DNA of 5,368 nt from the NCBI GenBank assembly GCA_015520535.1, contig WAPZ01000784.1, forward strand, positions 1 to 5,368, given 5' to 3'. The stretch comes from Candidatus Heimdallarchaeota archaeon (GTDB lineage: Archaea > Asgardarchaeota > Heimdallarchaeia > Hodarchaeales > S146-22). The translations under genes and the position numbers were made by a program. The notes under the pieces were generated by a model. It had not been told where the DNA came from. It saw only the letters and a program-made list of their open reading frames with translations, and did no database searches. How positions within the stretch are numbered: the first letter of the stretch is position 1; every line of letters begins with the position of its first letter. This document shows, one piece after another, positions 1-5,368 of this stretch.

Positions 1-2
1 AG

Positions 3-701
3 CTAGACTATTTTAAGCTTCTCCCACTAGAAAATCTTGTTAATATTGACCTTGGACGAAAAAAAAGAACCTTAATACCGGAAATCGTTTTAGCTGAATG
101 GAAACATCCCGACATTTTAATAAAAATTATCCACCAAACACTTGAAAACAATGACGCTGTGTTAATAACTCGAATGAAAGACACTCATAAGGCCAAAATC
201 AATACAACATTTGATAAAAACCTATATTACACTAAAATAGGGATACAAACCGCAATTATAGCGCAAAAAGGTTATGAGTTCCCTAATTATGACGTTCATA
301 TCGGAATTTTGTCAGCAGGAACCTCTGATGCACCGATTGTCGAAGAGGTCGAATATGTGTCCCAACTCATGGGTGTAAAAACACTTACTTATCAGGACGT
401 CGGTATAGCTGGAATACATAGACTAATAAATCCATTAAAAGAAATTAATGAGAAAAATGCAAAAGCACTTGTAGTTGTTGCAGGAATGGAAGGGGCACTA
501 CCCTCCGTTGTTGCAAGTTTAGTAAGTATCCCCGTCATTGGCGTGCCGACATCTGTTGGCTATGGGTTTGGTGGCAAGGGCGAAGCTGCACTAAAAAGTA
601 TGTTACAATCATGTGTTCCCGGTCTTACGGTTGTAAATATTGATAATGGCGTCGGCGCTGGTGCCACCGCCTCTTTGATAGCATTACAATGCAAAAAATA
701 A
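3..701 (+). CDS. larB: LarB, NaAD carboxylase/hydrolase of nickel-pincer cofactor synthesis (5' partial)
   Basis: LarB carboxylates nicotinic acid adenine dinucleotide and cleaves its phosphoanhydride, giving pyridinium-3,5-biscarboxylate mononucleotide, the first step to the nickel-pincer nucleotide of lactate racemase and related enzymes (family knowledge). The frame is open from base 3 with no stop, giving 232 visible codons. LarB proteins are usually near 250 residues, so only a short N-terminus is missing to the left. A GTG at 159 could be called as a start, but family-like sequence lies upstream of it: IDLGRKKR, then IPEIVLAEWKHP, leading into VLITR. The C-terminal two thirds is the PurE-like domain with GILSAGTSDAPIVEEVEYV, GIAGIHRL, VVVAGMEGALPSVVASL, a glycine-rich GVPTSVGYGFGG and the end motif NIDNGVGAGATAS. 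The stop is TAA at 699-701, 12 bases before the HAD gene, so co-transcription is likely. Neither larC nor larE follows. The family call is secure. The cofactor role is by homology. Confidence 0.93.
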   Translation, partial: LDYFKLLPLENLVNIDLGRKKRTLIPEIVLAEWKHPDILIKIIHQTLENNDAVLITRMKDTHKAKINTTFDKNLYYTKIGIQTAIIAQKGYEFPNYDVHIGILSAGTSDAPIVEEVEYVSQLMGVKTLTYQDVGIAGIHRLINPLKEINEKNAKALVVVAGMEGALPSVVASLVSIPVIGVPTSVGYGFGGKGEAALKSMLQSCVPGLTVVNIDNGVGAGATASLIALQCKK

Positions 702-702
702 A

Positions 703-706
703 GTGA
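703..706 (+). promoter_or_regulatory. Ribosome-binding site of the HAD gene
   Basis: GTGA lies 7 bases before the ATG at 714. It matches the GGTGA core complementary to the archaeal 16S rRNA 3' end. It supports 714 as the start and translation of the HAD gene from the larB transcript. The match is only four bases. Confidence 0.45.
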
Positions 707-713
707 ATAAAGA

Positions 714-1369
714 ATGACAAAAAAATTTGAAAATATAAAAGTGGTCACATTAGACTTTGATGGTACTTTAGTTGACTCAATGGGCTGGTTGACTTCGATT
801 GCAACAACGCTGATTGAAAAATATTACCATTTAGATAAGAAAACTGCACGAAAGAAATACATTGAAACAACAGGATTACCCTTTGTTCAGCAAATTAAAA
901 TGATATTTCCAGGTTCACCTTTGAATGAAAAAGTTGTTGCCGAATTTGAGCGAATTAAAGAGGAAAACTTCAACCAACAATCCTTATTTCCCGATTCAAA
1001 AGAAGTATTAGAATACTTGAAAGAAAAAATTATATAATTGCGGTATCATCAGGAACATTCACCAAATTGATTATCTCATACTGTAAAGCCAAAAATCTGG
1101 ATCAGTACATTGACGAAATGCTCGGATGGAAGCCAGGCTTTGAAAAGGGCAAAGATCATTTCAACTACCTAATAAAAAAATATAATGTGACATCCAAAGA
1201 AATTGTATTTATTGGTGATTCATTAAATGATGCCCGACGGGCACTCACATCAAATGTAGAATTCATTGGGAAAATCGGGCTTTTTTCTGAAAACGATTTT
1301 AAAAAAATCTTTAAAAATGGGAATATACCCCTTATAAAGAAATTAAAAGAAGTTAAATTACTTTTGTAG
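714..1369 (+). pseudogene. HAD-superfamily hydrolase (phosphoglycolate phosphatase-like), split by a -1 frameshift
   Basis: The N-terminal half reads 714-1037 (107 aa) and stops at TAA 1035-1037. The rest continues in the -1 frame to TAG 1367-1369. Adding one A to the A6 run at 1024-1029 joins them into 218 residues, a normal length for a cap-containing HAD phosphatase. In the joined numbering, motif I is DFDGT with nucleophile D14 and D16. An alpha-helical cap follows at about 20-95. Motif II is VSSGT (S112/S113). The motif III lysine lies in GWKPGFEKGK (K140-K147). Motif IV is IGDSLNDA (D169, D173). All catalytic motifs survive, but motif I is separated from the others. A TTG at 1067 is not a credible start, because IIAVSSGT lies upstream in the same frame. 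HAD enzymes usually remove phosphate from small metabolites; the substrate is unknown. The intact motifs suggest a recent lesion, a sequencing error or functional slippage rather than old decay. Confidence 0.85.
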
Positions 1370-1376
1370 CGTCATA

Positions 1377-2852
1377 CTAGGAGAAACATGGTGGAACGCC
1401 TAGATCATGCTTTTTAAGATATTGAATATATCGCCAAGCATCTCCTAAAGCTTTTGCTGCCGTTTCTGGTAAGCTAAAAGTTGGAAAACCAATTGACTCA
1501 ATTTTATTTCGCAGTAAGACCGCGCCTTCACCGCCTAAAGAAACAAATAAAAGAGGTTTTTCCGCAAAGATATTTTCTTTTGCTAATCGTTGTATTCTAC
1601 TCACTAAATCTGCCAAATCCAGTACTGGCGTGACCGGAACAATACAACAAAAAATGGCATCAACAGATGGATCTTTTACAACAGTTCGCAACGCTATGTC
1701 AAAATCTTCTGATCGTGAATTTCCTGTTAAATCAATCGGATTTGTGGTCACATATAAAGGAGGAAACGTGTCTTTTAGAAAGTCAACTGTTTCGGAGGAC
1801 AATTCTGCTAATTCTAATCCTTCAAACTCTAATGCATCGCTTAACATAACTCCTAATCCGCCACCATTTGTCACAACGGCGACTTTGTTCCCGCGCGGAA
1901 AAGAACATGTTGCAAACAATTTCGCTGCTGCTAACATCTCACCCCAACTTTCTGAACGAATAATACCTACCGATTTTAACAAGCTATCAGTAATTTTATC
2001 ATCACTCGCTAAGGATGCTGTATGGCTGGCACCAGCTTTAGCACCAGCTTTAGTTCTATTAGCCTTAATTAAAATAATGGGTTTTGTTTTGGCGACTTCT
2101 TTTGCGATTTCTAAAAATTTTCTCGGATTTCGAAAACCTTCCATATAACCTAAAATAACTTTAGTTGAAGGATCACTTCCTAAATATTCTAGCGCATCTG
2201 TCTCATTAATATCCGTTGCATTCCCAAATGATAAAAATTTACTCACCCACTTTCCATAGCCTAAAAAAGCTAATTCAGTTAATATTGAAACGCCAAAGGC
2301 ACCGGATTGCGTAAAAAAACTCATCGGCCCAAAACCAGGACGTTTAACAAGGTCATGGGGTAAAAATATTGTATCTAACTTACTTTTCGGTGCATAAATT
2401 CCCACACAATTAGGTCCAATAATTCTCAAATTGAATTTTTTCGCCAATTCTTTTATTTGGTGTTCAAGCTTTGCGCCCTCTTCACCAACTTCGCTAAAGC
2501 CACCACTGATTATTATTAATAAATGAATTCCTTTTAAGCCACATTCTTCTACTACTTGAGGGACAAATCGGGCAGGAACAATAATAACCGCTAAATCTAC
2601 TTGATCGGGAATATCTAATACTGAAGGATATAATTTTTTGGTGAATAGCCTTCCCCCTTTAGGATTGACAAAATAGACATCGCCCTCGAACGAATGAACA
2701 AAATTCATTGCAATTATGTATCCCGGCGAGTTCGGCTTTGTAGAGGCACCAATAACCGCCACTGATTTAGCCTCAAAAAAATCTTTTAATGTGTATTTTT
2801 GGATAGACAGATTGTTATTTATATTAGATTGGTCAAAAGTTTTTTCTTGCAT
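1377..2852 (-). CDS. ADP-forming acetyl/acyl-CoA synthetase, alpha subunit
   Basis: With its beta subunit, this enzyme converts acyl-CoA, ADP and phosphate to acid, CoA and ATP, the energy-yielding last step of peptide and sugar fermentation in many archaea (family knowledge). The 491 residues fit a stand-alone alpha subunit rather than the roughly 700-residue alpha-beta fusions. The CoA-binding Rossmann domain spans about 20-160, with SVAVIGAS at 30-37, FVNPKGG at 61-67, ISGGFSEVG at 115-123 and IIGPNCVGIY at 144-153. The second, succinyl-CoA-ligase-like domain has FTQSGAFG at 180-187 and YMEG at 236-239. The expected phosphohistidine is H277 in GASHTASLA. The third domain has VTNGGGLGV at 327-335 and NPIDLTG at 371-377. 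The ATG at 2850-2852 follows an in-frame TAA nine bases upstream, which limits the start. No Shine-Dalgarno is visible. No beta subunit gene is in the window. Acyl specificity cannot be read from sequence. It converges on the HAD gene with a 7-base gap. Confidence 0.93.
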   Translation of the reverse strand: MQEKTFDQSNINNNLSIQKYTLKDFFEAKSVAVIGASTKPNSPGYIIAMNFVHSFEGDVYFVNPKGGRLFTKKLYPSVLDIPDQVDLAVIIVPARFVPQVVEECGLKGIHLLIIISGGFSEVGEEGAKLEHQIKELAKKFNLRIIGPNCVGIYAPKSKLDTIFLPHDLVKRPGFGPMSFFTQSGAFGVSILTELAFLGYGKWVSKFLSFGNATDINETDALEYLGSDPSTKVILGYMEGFRNPRKFLEIAKEVAKTKPIILIKANRTKAGAKAGASHTASLASDDKITDSLLKSVGIIRSESWGEMLAAAKLFATCSFPRGNKVAVVTNGGGLGVMLSDALEFEGLELAELSSETVDFLKDTFPPLYVTTNPIDLTGNSRSEDFDIALRTVVKDPSVDAIFCCIVPVTPVLDLADLVSRIQRLAKENIFAEKPLLFVSLGGEGAVLLRNKIESIGFPTFSLPETAAKALGDAWRYIQYLKKHDLGVPPCFS

Positions 2853-3023
2853 CGTTTATGCCGCCATTTTTTTCTAATCTTCTTTTGTAACTATTAGAGA
2901 CCTCTATTTTATCTTTTTTGGCTATTATTATCACTGAAGCTACTGCCAAAAGATTTTTTTTTAGCGCATTCTGAAGTCAATTGAACATTATGATGCTTTT
3001 AGATTGAATTGAATGAAAAGTAA
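2853..3023. promoter_or_regulatory. Divergent promoter region between the acyl-CoA synthetase and lipid-operon genes
   Basis: This 171-base AT-rich spacer must hold promoters for both flanking genes. On the plus strand, CTTTTAGATT at 2996-3005 is TATA-like and about 24 bases before the ATG at 3024, the spacing expected for a leaderless archaeal transcript. On the minus strand, GATAAAATA (2904-2912) preceded by an A-rich, BRE-like stretch (2914-2919) would give a leader of about 30 bases before the ATG at 2852. A run of nine T (2954-2962) lies between them. No Shine-Dalgarno is seen before either start. The boxes are weak matches, and the exact elements are inferred. Confidence 0.4.
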
Positions 3024-3803
3024 ATGGATGTTAACTCCATGACAAAATTAGCGATCCTCTTAGACCCCAATAAAAGGGCTGAAACCGAGAGAGTATATCA
3101 AGCCATCTTAAAATTCTGTAGAGAGGGACCTTATACCTACGACGAATACAAAAATCACTTAGAATTTTGGTGCGGTGATACTAAAGAAATTTATAAAGGC
3201 GTCCATATGTACTTAAAAAAACTCCGTCAAGCTAATTTAGGAATACCGATTGTCATCTTTCCGGGACACCCATTACAGGTCTCCTCCCAAGCCGACTATC
3301 TGATGATACCCACTCTTTTGAACACGACACGTCGTTTTATGAAAATGATGGCAACGGTCGGAAAAATTTATTATCTCATATTTAAGAACTATATGCGCAC
3401 TTTACGCCGCCCCTATCCCAAACCACGAATGTATGGATATCTAGTCCTATCACCGTATTCACGTGTTGGAAACAAACTTGGTGCTAAAAATTTAACCGAC
3501 AATGAAGCACTACAACTTATCCAAACACACTTGAAGGAGAGTTGGTGGGGCATTTATCTAGAAGCCGGTTCAGGAGTAGATCATGCCGCATCTATTGCAC
3601 AACGACTCGAACTTGTAAAACGTACCAAAACAACATTTCCGAATAAAATACTTCTTACTGGCGGCGGAATTGTCAGCCCCAAACAAATTCGTAATTTAAA
3701 AGAAGCGGGTGCTGACATTATTGTCGTATCAACCGTTTTAGAAAAATCAGATAATCCTTACGATCTTATTACCGAATTTATTGAGGTGCTAATCGAACCA
3801 TGA
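3024..3803 (+). CDS. Geranylgeranylglyceryl-phosphate synthase family protein, divergent
   Basis: GGGPS joins geranylgeranyl diphosphate to sn-glycerol-1-phosphate, making the first ether bond of archaeal lipids; bacterial PcrB is related (family knowledge). The 259-residue protein is a TIM-barrel of typical length. Recognisable motifs are LLDPNK (12-17, D14 as likely Mg ligand), IPIVIFPG (74-81), ADYLMIPTLLN (90-100), YGYLVLSP (137-144), IYLEAGSG (177-184), LLTGGGI (210-216) and EAGADIIVVSTVLE (227-240). Two family motifs are altered. The usual GTDAIMVGGS region is replaced by HLEFWCGDT (45-53), and the usual small-residue phosphate site (GN or GT) before the final VE is VST. An in-frame TAA abuts the ATG at 3024, so this is the longest start. 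ATG at 3039 (MTKLAILLDP) is an equally plausible start, since family members begin close to the DPxK motif. It overlaps asnS by 4 bases. Membership is secure; GGGPS activity and prenyl chain length are inferred. Confidence 0.85.
   Translation: MDVNSMTKLAILLDPNKRAETERVYQAILKFCREGPYTYDEYKNHLEFWCGDTKEIYKGVHMYLKKLRQANLGIPIVIFPGHPLQVSSQADYLMIPTLLNTTRRFMKMMATVGKIYYLIFKNYMRTLRRPYPKPRMYGYLVLSPYSRVGNKLGAKNLTDNEALQLIQTHLKESWWGIYLEAGSGVDHAASIAQRLELVKRTKTTFPNKILLTGGGIVSPKQIRNLKEAGADIIVVSTVLEKSDNPYDLITEFIEVLIEP
3783..3788 (+). promoter_or_regulatory. Ribosome-binding site of asnS
   Basis: GAGGTG matches the archaeal anti-Shine-Dalgarno (complement GGAGGTGATC) over six bases. It lies within the coding end of the GGGPS-family gene, 11 bases before the ATG at 3800. 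The strong match supports that start and translational coupling between the two genes. Confidence 0.65.
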
Positions 3804-5131
3804 CCCTCTATTATAAACAAACGCCAAAAATCGTAAAAATAAAAAATTTACCTCAGCACATTAATGAAGAAGTCGTCATTCGTGGATGGATCCATCATAT
3901 TCGCCATCAAGGAAAACTAATATTCATAATAATTCGTGATGGTTCTGGATTTGTCCAATGCGTTGCGAAAAAAGGTAACTTAAAGTCGGAGGAAAGTTTC
4001 TCTCAGTTAACCAAGCTTTCTCGAGAAGCTGCACTTGCACTGAAAGGAATCGTCAAAAAAGATCCTCGTGCTCCATACATGGGAATCGAAATCCAAATTA
4101 CTGATATTGTCAAGCTCTTCCACCCATCCAGTGGAACGATTGAATTAGAGATTCAGCCGGACTCCGGTCCCGATGTTCTTCTGAATAAACGTCACCTAGT
4201 GATAAGAGGAGAACGCACATCAAAAATTTTATTCTTCCGCGCCGAGGCATTAAAAACCTTTCGCCGTTTTTTTGAAAATGACTCTTTTGTCGAAGTTACT
4301 CCTCCAACCATTGTACAAACCCAAGTTGAAGGTGGTTCCACCTTATTTAAGCTAAAATACTTTAATGAAGACGCTTACTTGACTCAGTCTAGCCAACTTT
4401 ACTTGGAAACCGCAATTTTTGCGTTTGAAAAGGTTTACTGTATCTTACCGTCTTACCGCGCCGAAAAAAGCCGAACACGACGTCATCTAACAGAATATAC
4501 CCATCTTGAGGCAGAAATGGCGTTTTTCGACTTTGACGATCTCCTTATCCTCCTTGAAGAACTCATCACAACGGTGACAAATACGTTAGCAGAACATCCT
4601 ATTGTCAAAGAACTCAACCCAGACTTTCAAAAATTAGAAAAACCTTTTCGCCGAATATCATATTCTGATGCCATTGACCTCCTAAATAAATTAGAAATAC
4701 CAAATGAACACGGAAAACCTTTTGAATGGGGTGACGATATCACAGAAAAGCCAGAAAGAATGCTCGTAGATCATATCGGTAGACCCACGTTTCTGACCCA
4801 CTTCCCAAAATCTATGAAACCCTTTTACATGAAAATTAACGATGAAAACCCCGAAGTGACCAATTCTGCCGATTTGTTACTACCTCACCTCGGCGAGGTT
4901 ATCGGCTCCTCACAACGAGAAGACGATTATAATACCCTCTTAAAAAGAATCAGAGAAGAAGGACTTAATCCCGAACCTTATTACTGGTACTTAGACCTAA
5001 GGAAATATGGAAGTGTCCCACACGCCGGTTTTGGGTTGGGTGTAGAACGTTATATTCAATGGATATTAAATCTCGACCACATTAGAGAAACATGCCTCTA
5101 CCCGCGGCTTATTAACAGAGCCACACCCTAG
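3800..5131 (+). CDS. asnS: Asparaginyl-tRNA synthetase, archaeal type
   Basis: This class II synthetase charges tRNA-Asn with asparagine in the cytoplasm. The 443 residues match archaeal AsnRS. An OB-fold anticodon-binding domain spans about 10-105 (VVIRGWIHHIRHQGK, then IIIRDGSGFVQCV). The catalytic core has motif 1 at about 148-170 (FFENDSFVEVTPPT), motif 2 as SYRAEKSRTRRHLTEYTHLEAE (218-239, R220) and motif 3 as GFGLGVER (410-417). AsnRS is favoured over AspRS by YLTQSSQLYLE (193-203), FLTHFPKSMKPFYMK (331-345), GEVIGSSQRE (365-374) and DHIRET (426-431). AspRS would instead have AQSPQLYKQ and an RHLNEY version of motif 2. The OB-fold argues against the truncated archaeal asparagine synthetase A-like paralogues. 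One oddity is S370, where glycine is usual (IGGSQRE). The ATG overlaps the upstream stop as ATGA behind a good ribosome-binding site. The stop is TAG at 5129-5131. Confidence 0.93.
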   Translation: MTLYYKQTPKIVKIKNLPQHINEEVVIRGWIHHIRHQGKLIFIIIRDGSGFVQCVAKKGNLKSEESFSQLTKLSREAALALKGIVKKDPRAPYMGIEIQITDIVKLFHPSSGTIELEIQPDSGPDVLLNKRHLVIRGERTSKILFFRAEALKTFRRFFENDSFVEVTPPTIVQTQVEGGSTLFKLKYFNEDAYLTQSSQLYLETAIFAFEKVYCILPSYRAEKSRTRRHLTEYTHLEAEMAFFDFDDLLILLEELITTVTNTLAEHPIVKELNPDFQKLEKPFRRISYSDAIDLLNKLEIPNEHGKPFEWGDDITEKPERMLVDHIGRPTFLTHFPKSMKPFYMKINDENPEVTNSADLLLPHLGEVIGSSQREDDYNTLLKRIREEGLNPEPYYWYLDLRKYGSVPHAGFGLGVERYIQWILNLDHIRETCLYPRLINRATP

Positions 5132-5136
5132 CAAGT

Positions 5137-5154
5137 TTCTATTCTTATTTTTTT
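5137..5154 (+). terminator. T-tract terminator after asnS
   Basis: A pyrimidine-rich stretch starting six bases after the asnS stop ends in seven T (5148-5154), with a further five T at 5166-5170. No strong hairpin precedes it. Archaeal RNA polymerase terminates at T-tracts without a stem-loop, so this is the likely end of the lipid/asnS transcript. Confidence 0.5.
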
Positions 5155-5368
5155 AACATATTATCTTTTTGAAAACTTTCCGCACTCAACATTCCTTTAT
5201 TTTTGCAAAACAATGACTTAAATCGTCCCTTATGCCAGCTATTTCTTTTTAAATTCAGATTAGCGTTTTAAATAACAAACATAACCGAAATAAAGAAGTT
5301 AATTATGTGTAATACTTAATTATTACATTGGTAACAATCCAATATGACTATAGAACGGAATAATCACG
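5155..5368. other. AT-rich intergenic region with no confident gene
   Basis: No long open frame or recognisable RNA is seen. TTTTAAATAA near 5266-5274 is TATA-like. An ATG at 5344 opens a frame running to the window end (MTIERNNH), and CTTAATTATTA (5315-5325) sits at leaderless TATA distance before it, so a downstream plus-strand gene may begin here. Against this, the minus strand is also open from the right edge to a TAA at about 5323-5325, so the tail of a convergent gene cannot be excluded. Eight codons are too few to call. Confidence 0.35.
5308..5343. repeat. Two adjacent short inverted repeats
   Basis: The first is TGTAATA (5308-5314) facing TATTACA (5321-5327) across 6 bases. The second is ATTGG (5327-5331) facing CCAAT (5339-5343) across 7 bases; it shares base 5327 with the first. 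They end directly before the possible ATG at 5344. They could be a repressor operator or weak hairpins, and AT-rich sequence can give such arms by chance. Confidence 0.4.

Noticed and set aside
560..748. 62-codon minus-strand open frame
   Set aside because: It is antisense to the conserved C-terminal motifs of larB and the start of the HAD gene, with no supporting signal.
1067..1369. Independent small gene starting at TTG 1067
   Set aside because: The same frame upstream encodes IIAVSSGT (HAD motif II), so this is the downstream half of the frameshifted gene, not a separate one.
1370..1376. Bidirectional terminator between the HAD and acyl-CoA synthetase genes
   Set aside because: The gap is only 7 bases, with no T-tract or stem. 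Transcripts probably overlap at their 3' ends, but no site can be named.
1667..1849. 60-codon plus-strand open frame
   Set aside because: It is another antisense shadow of the acyl-CoA synthetase gene, with no ribosome-binding site or recognisable motif.
2029..2052. Perfect 12-base tandem repeat (GCACCAGCTTTA twice)
   Set aside because: It encodes KAGAKAGA just before H277. Family members have a similar EAGA-type stretch of the same length here, so it is conserved protein sequence with like codons rather than an expansion.
1630..2148. 172-codon plus-strand open frame
   Set aside because: It lies wholly inside the acyl-CoA synthetase gene on the other strand, which has clear family motifs. 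Its own translation is low-complexity with no recognisable domain.
2954..2962. Run of nine T as a plus-strand terminator
   Set aside because: No plus-strand gene ends near it; it sits between two divergent genes, so a terminator role has no support.

Overview
The window looks like a piece of an AT-rich archaeal chromosome. Three genes point that way: a geranylgeranylglyceryl-phosphate synthase (GGGPS) family protein from ether-lipid synthesis, a stand-alone alpha subunit of ADP-forming acyl-CoA synthetase, and an archaeal-type asparaginyl-tRNA synthetase. Two ribosome-binding sites match the archaeal anti-Shine-Dalgarno, and a plain T-tract follows the last gene. The phylum cannot be fixed by eye. 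An Asgard-like or other uncultivated lineage is possible but is only a guess.

Layout. Positions 3-701 (+) hold the 3' part of larB, whose frame is open to the left edge. Twelve bases later comes a HAD-superfamily hydrolase (714-1369, +), split by a -1 frameshift at a run of six A around 1024-1029. It converges, with a 7-base gap, on the acyl-CoA synthetase alpha subunit gene (1377-2852, -). A 171-base divergent spacer (2853-3023) separates that gene from a two-gene operon on the plus strand: the divergent GGGPS-family gene (3024-3803) and asnS (3800-5131). These two overlap by 4 bases (ATGA), with a GAGGTG ribosome-binding site inside the end of the first gene. The last 237 bases (5132-5368) hold a T-rich terminator and an AT-rich stretch with two small adjacent inverted repeats. 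No confident gene lies there.

How the genes relate. LarB starts the nickel-pincer nucleotide pathway, but larC, larE and larA are not in view. The HAD gene is probably co-transcribed with it. The alpha subunit is one half of an energy-conserving enzyme that makes ATP from acyl-CoA, and its beta partner is not here. The lipid gene and asnS are translationally coupled although their products have no obvious shared pathway, which is common for archaeal housekeeping operons. I see no CRISPR array, mobile element, tRNA, rRNA or defence system. The points most worth a second look are the A6 frameshift, the unusual motifs of the GGGPS homologue and the inverted repeats at the right end.
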